Positions 48,206 through 60,453 of a DNA stretch of 64,000 nt are shown here, one piece after another. Each line of letters starts with the position of its first letter. The first letter of the stretch is position 1. Source of the DNA: Utricularia gibba (Eukaryota; Streptophyta; Magnoliopsida; Lamiales; Lentibulariaceae); assembly GCA_002189035.1 (NCBI GenBank), contig NEEC01000010.1:310001-374000 (forward strand), given 5' to 3'. The position numbers were made by a program, and so were the translations under genes. Below the pieces are notes generated by a model. That model was given only the letters and a program-made list of their open reading frames with translations, made no database searches and was not told the origin of the DNA.

Positions 48206-49029
48206 ATTGGTGGTTGGTGGATGATGGAGTCCATTGAAATATACTTTTAATTTCGTTTTATCTGATATATGCAATATTTCAAAATCTGCTATTTGGGTTT
48301 TTAAAAAATTATAAAATTCCATTGCTTTTATAATATACGATGTCTGCAAGAAACCTTACATAAACTACATTCATGTGGTTTTTTTTATATATATTTGAAT
48401 GCCACTTATACATAAATTGTATTGTGTAGTTTTGGATATGCATACAAGTGATGTGTATAACCTAAATTTGTAGTTTGGTTGTTCATATGTTGTTTTTTGA
48501 AGATGTAGGTTAAGGGTTTGATTTTTATTCATTGCAAATTATATTTTTTTATAAAATTAAAAGATTTAAATTATGAAATGTTGAAACTAGCCCATATTAT
48601 ATCAAATGCTATTTTAATAAAACATTAGACACCAAATATGATAATATAATAAATTGATTAAAGTACGAAAATTGTATTTTTAAGATAACATTTATACTGA
48701 TTTTATCAATAAGCACATCAAAATGATAAATTAATTAAAATATTAAAACTATAATGGTTACTCTTAGCACAAGTTGTAAGCATTTAGCTCAAAATTAGTA
48801 TTAATCTCATTTGAAATTAATATTCTAAAAAAATAAGAAAAACATGATGCAAGTTGTTGTTTTTTAAGGAAAATGTGACTAGCACCACCCCAAGTTCAAT
48901 GATAATGCAAGACACCCACCGGCTAAGCAGCATTGTGTTAGTAGAAATTATTGTTGTGAAGTTGGTTGAGGTCCCTTCAATGTCATATGAACTATAAACT
49001 CCGAGAGGAGTTCAATGTCCGATTCGACG
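48206..49029. other. AT-rich spacer
   Basis: No gene. It contains copy 2 (48829-48960) of the dispersed repeat found at 44636-44770. Confidence 0.5.
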
Positions 49030-49093
49030 GACATGTGGGTGCCAATATGTTTGCACCCACATCCAGTTATAAGAGGCGATTAGACAATAGGTT

Positions 49094-49278
49094 ATGCTAA
49101 CCAATGGAATTCCTCCACTAAGATCAGCTTTCATAGTTTCAAAGCATCATCCAGTTGATGTAAGAGAGTGCTATAATTGTAAAAGAAAAAGATACCCAAG
49201 TTATGACTATCCACACCCACGGAATCCAACTGATGTAAGGCGTGGTAGAGGCCATGGTGGTAGGAGAGAGTGCGGGGG
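49094..49278 (+). pseudogene. Copia gag zinc-knuckle remnant
   Basis: The frame contains ECYNCKRKRYPSYDYP, a C-x2-C-x4-H-x4-C knuckle in which the His and last Cys have both become Tyr. The frame is cut at 49278 by the solo LTR and resumes after 50449. Confidence 0.7.
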
Positions 49279-50449
49279 TGATAATACATATTTTTGAGTG
49301 GCTCAATGCATGGAATTTACACATTTTATGCTACAAAAATTAAGCTTAATTGCCTGTTTCTATATTTTTGCACATAAGTACTGTAGGAGTGCACTTTTAG
49401 TCTTAGTTGGGACTAAATCTTCGATTTAGTCCCAACCTTCTAACAGTTCCTTTCGAGCAATGCAGTATGGGTCGCAACACAAATCCCAAGGAGCCGAGTA
49501 TGAACAGTGTGGTGGCAGGAAAGGTGACAGAAGTCTGAAGAAGAGTACACACAAAGTCTAAGGAGGGGAAAAAGGAAGATTTTGGACAAAAAAGGAGGAA
49601 AGGTGGAGAGAGAAGTAGATCTCCCCTTGGAGACTCACGAACACATTTTCTGGGGAGAAGGTTTTCTGGGGAGGAAGAAGAAGGAAGACAAACAGGAACG
49701 AAGCTGAAGTTCAAGATTATTTTCTGTCTTCAAAGAATATTACTCCTAGCTAAGAGTAGCTAGTGACGTTTTTCAGTTTTTGTTGACACTTCACATTACT
49801 TGCTTGTTTGCTTTCTGGTATTTGACTGTGAAATGAGCACACTGTGGGTGATGTTTTCTTTTCCACTTTCGTTTACCTTAAGCATGAGTGGCTAAGTACT
49901 TAGGGGGTGCCTTGGGGTAAAAAGGGGAGAAACATGTTAATCAACCTTTAGATCTAAATAACCATGAGTCACGCCACTTCCTTAACAAACCGGGATAGAT
50001 CCAGGAGGGGGAAGTAGTGAAACCCAACTTAACAACCCTAATTAGAGGTAGACCAAAGATTAGGGGGAAAAACAAGAATCCGGGTAGACCTAGATCTTGT
50101 GAGTTAGTTGTATGATTTGTGGTTTGTGTGAGTTTGTTTAGTGATGAACATATATCCCCTAGGAGTCCCAAGGCATCACCCATTCCATTCCAGAAACAAC
50201 CGAACTCTAGAACTTATTACTTTTCTTTACTGTATTTCGTTTTAGTTCTGTCTTAGTCCTAGCTAAGACCAATTTTACCAACGTGACATTGATTCCTTGC
50301 ATTGACCTTCACATAGCAAGCACCTAGCTCCTTGTGTTCGACCCTAGTCCACTATGCTCATAATTGTTTTATGCTTGAATGTGTATTAGGTTATAAATTT
50401 ATATGATAGGAAAGTTTACATTTACGACGTGTGAATTTTTCGTTTATTA
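49279..50449 (+). mobile_element. Solo LTR, family 1, inside copia gag
   Basis: It begins TGATAATACATA and ends CGTTTATTA (TCA expected, so one change). A perfect duplication GGGGG flanks it (49274-49278 and 50450-50454). It is 1171 bp and similar to 2581-3756. It sits between zinc knuckle and protease of element E. Confidence 0.9.
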
Positions 50450-50593
50450 GGGGGTAGAGGCTCAATTGGTCGCATTCATCTAGTTCAAAAAACACAACAA
50501 GCAGCAAGGTTATTTCACAGGTTCAACTTCAGGGAATCATGATGTTTATGGAGCTTTTGTAGGATATGCTAATGCGGATCTCGGTATTGCAGC

Positions 50594-51756
50594 ATGGCTA
50601 CTAATTTAAATAATTCTCTGAAAGAAAGGGTCGTAGACTCAGGTGCTTCCCGACGTGTGATTGGTGATCGAAGTTTATTTGAGTCTTATGCTTCTAATGC
50701 TCAAACACATCCTTATGCAATGCAAAGTGGTGGATGGAACATCACCCCAATTAAGGGTAATAGCTCATTGCAATGCACTTCTACCCTTAAATTTTCTTTA
50801 GTTTTACATGTTAACTCATTTCTTGTGAATATATTATTTATTAGTGGCATAGTAGATGAGTTGAATTGTGTCGTAATCTTTGATAAGCACGAATGCTATT
50901 TCCAAGAGAAGAAGTCAAGAAGAAAACTTAAGAATTGGGATGATGCATGATGGTTTATTGTTTTTGCACAAAGAAATTGCCTCACTAATGGTAGCATCCT
51001 CTAATGAGAAAATAGCAACGTTGCAGCATTGTAGATTAGTGCATCTTTCTCTTGACAGAATGACTTAGTTTATCCTAATTTGATGAAGCAGGTCGATAGA
51101 GGCAAATTCTTTTGTGGGTCTTGTTAACTCAGAGAATGAACATGAGTTAGTTATCATGTTGTGCAAAATTGAAGTCTTAAACCTCACCATTATTTAAGTT
51201 AATAGATTTCAATGGTTTCTGAGTTTTATTCTTTGCCACTTGTGTATGTCTTGGGTTTACAATTTGAAAGATAAAAATGAAGTTTTGAAATATTATCAAG
51301 GATTTCAAGTATTTATTAACACTTAGTTTGGGATTGATGTACAGATACTACAAACCAACAATGGATTTGAATTTGTTAATCATGATTTCTCTAGCTTTCT
51401 TTTTGTAGGTGGAAATATACATCAGATCACTTGTCCCTACACACCAGTTCAAAATGGTGTTACAGAGCGCAAGAATCACTATCTTCTTGAAGTTGCAAGA
51501 TCACTATTGCTAAAACCAAAATAGATGTGATGTGAAACCGTTATTACACCAGCATATATAATCAGCAAAATGCCCTCACATGTATTGGGAATGAAAACTC
51601 CTGCAAAAATATTATTGAAAACAAACATGTTCATAGTTCCTCCCAAGGTATTTGGTGGTACTTGCTTTGGGAATAAACAAGTTCATAGTAAGGTATATTT
51701 TTTGGGATACGTATCTAGACAAAAAGCTTACAAGTGTTATTCTCCAATTGAGAAAA
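50594..51756 (+). pseudogene. Copia protease, pre-integrase and integrase, broken
   Basis: The frame 50594-50950 holds the aspartic protease motif VVDSGASRRVIGDRSLF. After a shift a pre-integrase segment follows (HCRLVHLSLDRM, where LGH is usual). Integrase pieces follow: NNGFEFVNHDFSSFL carries the second catalytic Asp altered to Asn (usually DNG), and CPYTPVQNGVTERKN carries the catalytic Glu. The capsid-proximal tail 51570-51750 ends at the SPIEK segment where element D inserted. Confidence 0.82.
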
Positions 51757-52740
51757 TAATAAACGAAAATTTAAAAGTCGTTAAAATTGCAAATGCACAT
51801 ATCAAATAAATTTGTATACCAAATTCACATCTAATCATGCAACAAATATGAGCATAGTGGATTAGGGTTGAATACAAGAACCTATATGCTTCTTTTGTGG
51901 AAGTCAATGCATTCAGTTTGTGTCATATTTAAGAGATTAAGTGTAAGCGAATAGTAGTTTAATTCTGCGATAAAATACAGGAAAGAAAAACAATAAATCA
52001 CTAAACTCGGTTGTTGCCTAAGATGAGATGGGATGATGCCTTGGGACTCTTAGGGTTAGTATGCAAATTACTACAACTATCCCACCTAACCCATAAATCA
52101 TTCACCTAACAAACAAAGGTTTAAATCTATTCAAACCCTTTTTTTTTCTCTAATTTTTCATCTGCCTCTAATTAGAATTGTTCTAGTGAGCTTTACTATT
52201 TCCCCCCTCCTAGATCTATTCTAGTTTGTTAAGAAAATAATGTGATTATGTGATAAGTGTGGTTTAGTGAACAATAAAACACTTCATAACATAATCATCT
52301 CAGTTCCAAAGGTACCCCCTAAATGCTTAGCTATTCATGACAAGGGAAAGAAAAACCCTTCCATGACATATCATAAGCATCATCTCTGTTCTAAAGTTCA
52401 ACAGCAATAAATGATGCATAATAGAAACATAAACTGTAAATATTTCACACGAAAAAGCTTAGATTGCTCCCAACAAGGAGTAATGTGTTCATAAACAAAA
52501 GAAATCCTCAAAAGAGGACTTGATTCTCTATTCATCTTCTTTGGTCTTCATGGTTCTTCTATGATTTCTTCCTAGATCTCCCATCAAAAGTCTGTGGCAT
52601 GTTGTTGAAAGTTGTGGAGATATTTTTGTTACTCATCATTATTCTCAAAATCTCCTTTTTGCAACATTGGAATTTGATGTTTTATATTCTCAGCTTTTTG
52701 TCACCATTTAGTGCCATCTTCACTATGCATTTCTGTAAAG
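51757..52740 (-). repeat. 3' LTR of element D
   Basis: It aligns from 51757 (TAATAAACG, one base from the TGATAAACG of the other copy) with the 5' LTR until about 52740, where similarity stops. The LTR's first 200 or so bases (as transcribed) are lost or replaced, and a TA-rich microsatellite lies near 52781-52792. Confidence 0.7.
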
Positions 52741-53862
52741 AGATTGTGAATGCCAATTCATTATATTTCTTTTGTCTTTATATATATATATAAAGAGATT
52801 AATATAGGTTTACAAGTGTCAAAATATTTATTCCATAAGGGCTTATTTGACCTAATCGTACCCCGTAATCTTTTAAAAAGAGTTTTGGTGAGTTGTTTAA
52901 ACTTCACGGTTTCTTTCCTTTGAATTCCAATTCAATGAAGTAGATATATATATAAGGGATTAATTTTCATTTTGTGAATGCAAGTATGACTAGAAGAACA
53001 ATAATTATTTCTCGTCTTTCTCTAGGTTGTTTTAATCATACTTGCATTCACAAAAAGAAATGATTAATAACAATACTTATGAGACTTCAAAAGGATTCAA
53101 ACAAAGCTCATGCATCCTTATCATCAAAAAATCATCATATTCAATCATCGAATTATTTGAAGTAGGATCTGCCATCATGTAAAAATACAACATAAAGGTG
53201 AATAATTCCTAACATAAACTAACACCAAGGCTATGTAATACAATAAATAAAATAAAAATAAAAATAAAATCAAACCAATAGCAACAATGGTTACTAGACC
53301 AGAGGGGAGTTCTTCACTCCTTGTTTCGACTCTTTTACTTTATGAATCAACTCCTCAAGTCAACCAACATTTCAAGCTTCTCTTAAATAGAAGAAATGAC
53401 ATAGAAGAATGATCCTAGACTTGCTTTACTATTGATGCATATTTCACAACTTCCTGCAAGTGACTCAGAACAAATTTATTTCTTTTGTATTATTGGTCCA
53501 TAAGATTTTCAAAATTGAATAGTAAAGTTTGATCCTCATGTCAACATAGGAAATATCTTATTTGTAAATTCCATCAACATATATGCCCGAATTGCAGCAA
53601 TCTAACAGCAATCACATTGTGCTAATTTAAAGAGAAAAGCCATAAACATCAATTAGCACAATTTCTTAGAAAAATAAGCCATGATTTTCAATGCACTCTG
53701 AACTGATTCCAATCAGGAGCAAAATGCGACAGAAGTACTTAAAAACTAATTAACTAAAATTAATCTAAATGCTGAAAAATAAAATACGAGAATATAACTT
53801 AGCTACGGGTTGCCTCTCACAAGCATCCCTATTTATACTCTTAAACTCGACTCTCTTTGTGG
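52741..53862 (-). other. Untranslated 3' internal region of element D
   Basis: Non-coding, in the position and with the same opening signature (GGTTGCCTCTCACAAGC, inverted) as 7790-9259 of element A. Confidence 0.6.
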
Positions 53863-54270
53863 CTACATTTTTATTGTATCTTCCAATATCATATCATCAA
53901 CAACTTCATCCGCCTCATTCTCAAAAGTTTCACGAGAATTGTTCAACACTTTAAATGCTTCATCTTTGCATCTCCTCCACCAATATGGATCATCCCAAAC
54001 GTCATATTCTTCATCATTGAAACACATGTTTCTTTCATAGCATTCATTTCCAACCGGTAAAATACCTACAGCAATAAAATTAACAATATCAGTACAACCT
54101 TGTTCCCAAGATGTAGTATTACCTAGGAGTAACTGTTCATCAAGACACGCTTCTGCAACCATGAAAACATTTTCAGACCCATCAATTTTCTTGAAATAAT
54201 TAATAAAAACATCATCCCCTTCAATGTTATCCAAAATTTCTTTTGGATCTTGGATAAATCTTTCAAGCAA
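53863..54270 (-). pseudogene. RNaseH-integrase linker stub of element D
   Basis: The 135-codon open frame contains ACLDEQLLLG, DIVNFIAVGILPVGNEC and YDVWDDPYWWRRC. These correspond in order to the linker before the integrase zinc finger of Athila-type polyproteins. It ends just after that with an acidic tail. It is open over its whole length, unlike the copy in A, and lies directly after protease. Whether it is translated is unknown. Confidence 0.7.
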
Positions 54271-54451
54271 TGTTGATTTTTGGTTCGAAATAAGACTAAC
54301 TCTGGAATTTTTCTACTTACCATCCACAAAAACCAATTTCATTTCATCTGAAAAAGACTTGAAATTCATATTTCTCTCTTCCGGTTAACCTTCTATAGCA
54401 CTCAAATGCCCCGTCTTCATCTCATCATTTGATTCTTCAACAAAGACTCCT

Positions 54452-55000
54452 TCATATCATTTTTTTCTTTTTGTCATTTCTACTCTCTATATGTTCTTCA
54501 ACAAATCCTTCAGTTGATTCCGTAGAACAAATATCTTCAAAATCACAGAGATATTCTGTCACATCTTTCATCTGAAGTAAAATTCCCTCTTTATTATCAA
54601 GAAACCACTCAATTGTCCCAATTTTCACATTGATAATAGCATTGGATGCGCTAAAAAATGATCTTCCCAAAATTATTGTAGTATTCTTTAATCCTTCAGC
54701 AGACATATTGACCACATAAAATTAGCTGAAAATATTAGATCTTCAATTCGAATTAAGACATCTTCTATCAATTGTTTGGGAGAAATTATATTGTAATTCG
54801 CCAATTTAATTTGTACTTCGGAAGCTTGCAAAAGTCCCAATCTAAGAGCTTCATAAACTTAATATGACATTATATTAACAACAGCTCCTAAATCAACCAT
54901 AGCTCTCTTGATATTCACATCTCTAATCTTGCAAGAATAAAAAAATGTACCCAGATCCTTGCATTTTTCTAGAAGCTTTCGGGTGAGTAAAGTTGAAAAA
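54452..55000 (-). pseudogene. Protease region of element D
   Basis: The frame 54715-54452 holds the TTIILGRSFFSASNAIINVK segment, the carboxy half of the retropepsin. The active-site half upstream (to about 55000) is readable only with breaks. The acidic tail matches that in element A. Confidence 0.72.
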
Positions 55001-55302
55001 CTCTCACTTAAAAATAACTTTTATTTTTCCTTTATCTTGGGTTTGGAAATACAAAGGTACTTCAAATATTTTACACTTTGTGGCACCATAGAAATATAAT
55101 TCAAAATAATCAAATTAAGTTGAGTATTATCCAAAACCTTCAAAACCTTTTCCTTTTCGTCTTATTCCTCTTTTGTCTCCAACTTACCAGAAAAAGATGG
55201 TGAGTAGTCACTTTATTGGATTCTCAATAAAGCACCACATCTTTATTCTCAAACGACAAGATTAAATTTTTGCTTCTCATCTTTCATAGTCTCAGGTTTG
55301 AC

Positions 55303-56700
55303 TCAATTCCCATCTGGTTTCTTCTTTATGTTCTTCAATGTCATGGCACTGCAACTCATTCTTCCACGAGAATTTGAATATGATGCTATTGGTTCTCCTT
55401 TTTTCTTCAATTCTCCAAGCTCTAGTGTCAATTGATTCAATTGAATCTCCAAATTCTTGATAGCTTGTCGATTTTCCACTTCATTTTTGGTTGATTGTAC
55501 TATAAACATTTTCAACATTTCTTCTAAGGAATTCCCATAATTTCCTCCAACATTTTTTTGACACTGAGATTGCTGGACTTGTTTCTGAAATGGTGGAACT
55601 TGAGATGAACGCTGTTGATGCCCTTGAAAATTCTGCTGGAATTTTTGTCGCCCCATGCTTGAACTTTCTCCCTTGTTGCTCCAATTCGAATAATCCATCC
55701 ATCCTACATTGTAGGTGTTCGAGTAGAGATCATATTTCTTACTTTGTAGCTACAAATATCCCATCGCCTTCACATGTTCTTCTTCTAGCAAATCATGACA
55801 TTTATTAGCAATGTGTTCCATTCTATAGCAATTCCTGCAAGTCATATTCTTAGCTTAGAATAAAAATAATTACTTCATCATCTCATACATAACAGCAACA
55901 TTTTTTGTCAGCTCCCTTTCTAATTGTTTTGGCTTGCATTCCATCTCATAAACCCTTCTATTCGAAGCCTGTTTTCCGATAATATGCTTGGAGTGCTCAA
56001 TCAACTCCTCAAGCAACCCAAGAGCTTCATGAAAGTTTTTTTTTCTTAAAAATCCACCTACATCAGAATCAACCATAGCCCTATCTATACATAACAATCC
56101 ATCATATAAATATTTCACAAGGGCGTTCATTTGGAATCCATGGTGTGGACAAAAGCTCAAAAGCTAATTTAACCTTTCTCAATATTCATGCAACGACACA
56201 CCACTCATTTGCTCACCATCACTTATCTCTTTTTTTATTCCTACAGTCTTTGAAGTAAGAAAATACTTGCTCAAAAATACCTCCTTTATTCCATCCCAAT
56301 TAGTAATGCTTCCAGGCTTTAGAGAATTAAAGCATTTTTAGCACCTCGTTTCAAGGTAAATTGAAAGGCTCTCAAGTTGTTAGAGTCTTCAGTCATTCCA
56401 GCTCGATTGAATGATGTACTTACTGCTGTCACATTATCCAAATGCTCGTGGGGGTTTTCTTCTATCTTCCCATATAAATTTTGGTAGGAAATTGATTATA
56501 GCTGGTTGGAGCTCGTTTGATACATCATCTGGAAACCTGATGCAAAGACCTCAGTAGGTGTGATCACCAACATTTAACTCATTCAAGGTCTTCTCCTATT
56601 CTGCCATGGCTTGAGTTGCAACAAGGATTTTCCTCAACTCAGCTGCTTCTCACACTCTCTTGCAGTTCCTCTTACCAGCCCTTTCGATTTCTGAGTTGAA
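55303..56700 (-). pseudogene. gag of element D, with breaks
   Basis: The gag core is broken between 56700 and 56160, then open at 56160-55870 (FLRKKNFHEALGLLEEL). A zinc knuckle CRNCYRMEHIANKC (C-x2-C-x4-H-x4-C, all four ligands kept) is at about 55840-55800, and a Gln-rich and coiled-coil tail at 55698-55303. It is homologous to the gag genes of A and C. Confidence 0.8.
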
Positions 56701-56766
56701 ATCGAAATCAGCTAAACAAGAGGAAAGCAAATTCATCAATCAAAACATGCAACAATTAAATACCGC

Positions 56767-56784
56767 TCCCTGGAAACGGCGCCA
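56767..56784 (-). other. tRNA-Asp primer binding site of element D
   Basis: On the - strand TGGCGCCGTTTCCAGGGA lies three bases after the LTR and has two differences from the perfect site. Confidence 0.82.
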
Positions 56785-56787
56785 ATT

Positions 56788-57551
56788 TGATAAACAAAAA
56801 TTTAGAAATCGTTAAAATTACAAATTCAAGTGTCAAATAAATATATAAACCTAATTCACATCTAATCATACAACAAATATGAGCATAGTGTATTAGGGTC
56901 GAACACAAAAAGCTATGTATTTGCTATGTGAAAGTCATGGGTAAGAGATTGAGTGTAAGCTAATATTAATTCAATTCTGCGATAAAAGTACATGAAACAA
57001 AAGTAATAAATCACTAAACTCGGTTGTTGCCTAAGATGAGATGGGGTGATACTTTAGGACTACTAGTGTTAGCATGCAAATTACTATAACTATCTCACCT
57101 AAATCATAAATCATTCACCTAACAAACAAAGGCCTAAGTCTACCCAAACCCTTGTTTTCCCTAATTTTTAGTCTATCTCCCCATATCTATGGCATGCTGT
57201 TTATAATTGTGGAGATATTTTTCTCACTCATTATTATTCTCAACATCTCCTATTTGTAACATTGAGATTTGATGTCTAATATTCTCAGCTATTGGTCACC
57301 ATTCCCTGCCATCTTCACTGTTTATTTTTGGTTCCTTGGGATTTGAAATGCTATAAAACGTGCTGCATTGCTAAAAGAAAATGATTAAAACACAGATTGA
57401 GGCTAAATCCATGATTTAGGCTCAATCTAGAATAGAAACATGTAAATACACTACCAATTACAAAGTATGGAAATTCTGAATTAAATCTCAATTTTATAAC
57501 ATAATATTACTAATTTTATAGTCCTAAAACACTGAAAAATATGTGTTATCA
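56788..57551 (-). repeat. 5' LTR of element D
   Basis: In + coordinates it runs TGATAAACAAAAATTT...GTGTTATCA. It is 764 bp, with an internal deletion relative to the 3' copy after about 57175. Confidence 0.82.
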
Positions 57552-58230
57552 GAAAGATTTTCATCAATATGGATGTGATCTTTATAGAGGAAGAGCTCTT
57601 TTATCCCGAACACAATGATCCTAAAACTATGTATACAACAAGACCTTTAAGAGATCACTTGAGCTCAACCATACCTGAATGAGTATTGGATGTTGTGATC
57701 AAACCTGTGTGTCAACCTGATGCATAGAAGAATTTCTTCGATTACCATTCTTCAAAAAATAATAAACTATGTATCTCAAACCAGAATGCTGAAATTTCAA
57801 GAACTCAACGGCAACTCAACCTTTTTGCAGAAATACCTCCTGATAGATATGGAGATTGGGAAAATTATATGACCACAGTTTTACCTATTCCAAAGACGTG
57901 GCAAAAAGCTAAAGCAGATCCACACTGGTGGCTCTCAATGCTGGAGTAAATGGTGGCTTTGAAAAAGAATGACACGTGGGAGCTAATTACTCTACTAGAA
58001 GGAAACAAAACTATTGAATGCTTATGGATATATATTCCAAAGGAAAATGATAGAAGGTGAAATTGAGAGATACAAGTCTCGATTGGAGGTGTATATGGAC
58101 ATACTATCAGGGTTTGTTACTCCACAAACCAAGTTAAATTCTTGAAATTCAAGAAGGCATTATGTGGTCTTAAGCAATCACCTTGAGCTTGGTTTGCAGG
58201 TTTACTTAAGGAATGTGATTGATGGGTAAT
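57552..58230 (+). pseudogene. Copia reverse transcriptase remnants (element E)
   Basis: Pieces in several frames: a (F)INMDVIFIEEELF segment, then KKNDTWELITL (usual copia pattern NxTWxLVxLP), a Y.SRL segment, and FKKALCGLKQSP near 58150 (usual KALYGLKQ). Stops abound and no YVDD box is seen. Confidence 0.75.
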
Positions 58231-58589
58231 AAACAAAACGGTGCACATCAAACAATGTTCTATCGACATTTAGGTGAGCATGTTTACAATACTAGTAGTG
58301 TATATGCAGCTCTTAGCAGGTCAAACTTCACAATAGTTCATACTGTTTTTGTGATATTTCTTTCAATAGATCTCCCTTCGTTCCCTCATGTTTTTCCTCC
58401 TCTAGAATTTTTTTCCTTCACACATACTCTCTTCATAACCTTAATAATTCTTATTAAAGAAATACATGTCTTCACCTTGTTAAACCACATGTCCTTTTCC
58501 AATTGACCGTTATTGAATACTTGTTGTTTCGTTGTTTCATCTTTTCTTTTTTCCTCCTATTTCAATCCTAGTTCTCAAATCCCACATTT
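58231..58589. other. Non-coding stretch within element E
   Basis: The YVDD part of reverse transcriptase should be here but I cannot find it. The sequence is pyrimidine-rich and may be a further insertion. Confidence 0.35.
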
Positions 58590-58810
58590 GGGGTATGATA
58601 GCAAGTCAACAATATGTAATTTCCAAACATATGGAGATTTATCAGTTCTTCATCTGATATTATATCTTGAATCAAAAGTTAAAGATGAACCATGTACCAT
58701 CTTAAGATCAAGTGGCAGATCCTCTAACAAAAGGTGTGAGCATTGCAGAACATGAAGACTTTTGTGACAAGTTGAACTTGCTCAACACCAATTCAACTTG
58801 GAGGAGGAGT

Positions 58811-58960
58811 ATTGGAGTTTCCTTTAATCTCATGTTAGGTGTTACTCGTTGCTGACTTTTGTAATGTTGTAAGCCTTCTTTATTGAAGATATAAATAGAA
58901 AAGACAAAGTGTGTAAGATACAAAACACTGTCTCTTAATTGTATGAATATATATTCCTCA
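58811..58960 (+). repeat. Probable short 3' LTR of element E
   Basis: It follows the pol end (ADPLTKGVS) and a purine-rich tract (near 58798-58810). It starts TATTGGAG, close to the usual copia TGTTGGAG, and the suggested end is ATATTCCTCA. The 5' partner was not found, so the limits are tentative. Confidence 0.45.
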
Positions 58961-60453
58961 TGTTAACTACCCTTCGAACTTAGCTTCTTGCCTAAGTCCA
59001 CAAAGATTCAGTTTCATTTCTAGTTTCCGTGCCTAGGCCTTGGTTGTCTCCAAGCACGATGTCGTAATAGTTTTGAATGGGAGCATCCATGCAGAATCCT
59101 CATAATAGACACCAACTTCCTCAATGCACTCTGTTATTCTACCAATGACCATATTTCCATGTGAGTCAGCTAGTACATCATTTTCTATTTCAGTGGTATT
59201 ATAGAGGTATTTTTCCACTAAAATAGGGTGCTCTACATCAACCTCGACAGCATTTTCAAGATACTTGATGAGTTTTTCATAATTATGAATGATTTCAATA
59301 GGTCATTCACCCAAAATAGACGAGGACCATACTACCACAATGTAAGTAGCATCATATGGAATAATAAGAGAATTATACACACTCTTGGCAACTCCTTCTT
59401 TTGGGTGTTTGATATAAGATTAAAAATTGTATTTGAAGCCAGAAATGAGTGAAGCATCTAACACATGCACTAGCTTGTTGAGTTTAACTCTTTAATTACA
59501 TGCATAAATTTATATTTTGTAAAGATTAGAGTTTTATATATTTATTGGATATAAGCATTCCATATTTTTAATAAAGAGATAATTTTTTTTTCAAGTTAAA
59601 ATTGTCCAAAGTATGGATATTGATCTATCTAGTATTTAGATAATTGATGTTTCTCAAAGGATTATCAACATGCCTGGACAACTTCAGATTTCTATCATGT
59701 TGGGTGACAAAGAATGTCGAGTAATGATACAACGTATCATAGATCAAATCCAAGTTCTATTTTCACTTTTGTAATGTTTATCTTTTGTTAAACAACTTCG
59801 AGTAATGATTGATCTTTCATCAATCAACTTAAAACTATAAGAGAGGAGTCTTTAGTGATGCTTGAAAATTGAATAATAATTTTAATTAGTTAAAAAAATA
59901 AATCAAATTTTTCAAGAACATATATTTAAAATATTAAAGCCATATATATGATTGTGGGATTTCTAGAAACTAAAAAAAACTTCTTTTGGTGAAAGCTTAT
60001 CAAACTCAATGATAGTGAAAATTTAAGCAAAGTAGCTATGCATAACAACATTGAATTTAGCAAAATTGGTGTTTCCAAAAAGCTATGTAGGACAATCGTG
60101 CATCGAAAATAGCATTGTGTTCACCAAATTCAATGTTGGAAAAATACATAGAAGACCTTTGCAATTGTACTTAATGATAGTAGTTTGAATGCACTTGAAA
60201 ATTTCAGTGAACCAACAACAAAATATACAATAAAAAGACTAGCTTTTTTCAATTATCATAATTAAATGATCTTGAAATACAATATGGCAATAAGTTTAAG
60301 CAACATTATAAAGTGAATATTGATAGAGGAAACAACTCCATACTCACACAGAGAATAGGAAACTTATACAAAAACACCCTTTAAAACCCATTGTTGCAGT
60401 CGTAAATCAATATTGTGATAGATATTGATTTCGGTTATTGATGGAGCCAAACC
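58961..60453. other. Gene-free stretch with short unexplained frames
   Basis: A 61-codon frame at 59218-59033 (-) and surrounding patches look peptide-like (e.g. NMVIGRITECIEEVG) but match nothing I recognise. The rest is AT-rich. Possibly the interior of the LTR element whose LTR lies at 60454-60945. Confidence 0.35.

Larger units (their letters stand above)
51757..57551 (-). mobile_element. Non-autonomous Athila-like retrotransposon D
   Basis: The 5' LTR is 57551-56788 and the 3' LTR is about 52740-51757 (its beginning is unclear). The target duplication is GAAAA at left (51752-51756) and GAAAG at right (57552-57556), one mismatch. A tRNA-Asp primer site is at 56784-56767. Gag with an intact zinc knuckle, a protease part and the RNaseH-integrase linker stub follow; reverse transcriptase, RNase H and integrase core are missing, as in element A. 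It inserted into copia element E. Confidence 0.87.
49030..58960 (+). mobile_element. Ty1/copia retrotransposon E, degenerate and interrupted
   Basis: In + order: a gag remnant with zinc knuckle (to 49278), [solo LTR], protease (50594-50950), pre-integrase and integrase (to 51756), [element D], reverse transcriptase remnants (57552-58230), the end of RNase H/pol with an ADPLTKG motif (58700-58800), then a purine-rich tract and a probable short 3' LTR (58811-58960). No 5' LTR was found, so the left end is truncated. Both interruptions left target duplications, and removing them rejoins copia reading regions. The element is inactive. Confidence 0.82.

Noticed and set aside
52740-52800. TA-rich stretch considered as a promoter
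   Set aside because: It is a simple TA microsatellite inside element D with no gene downstream.
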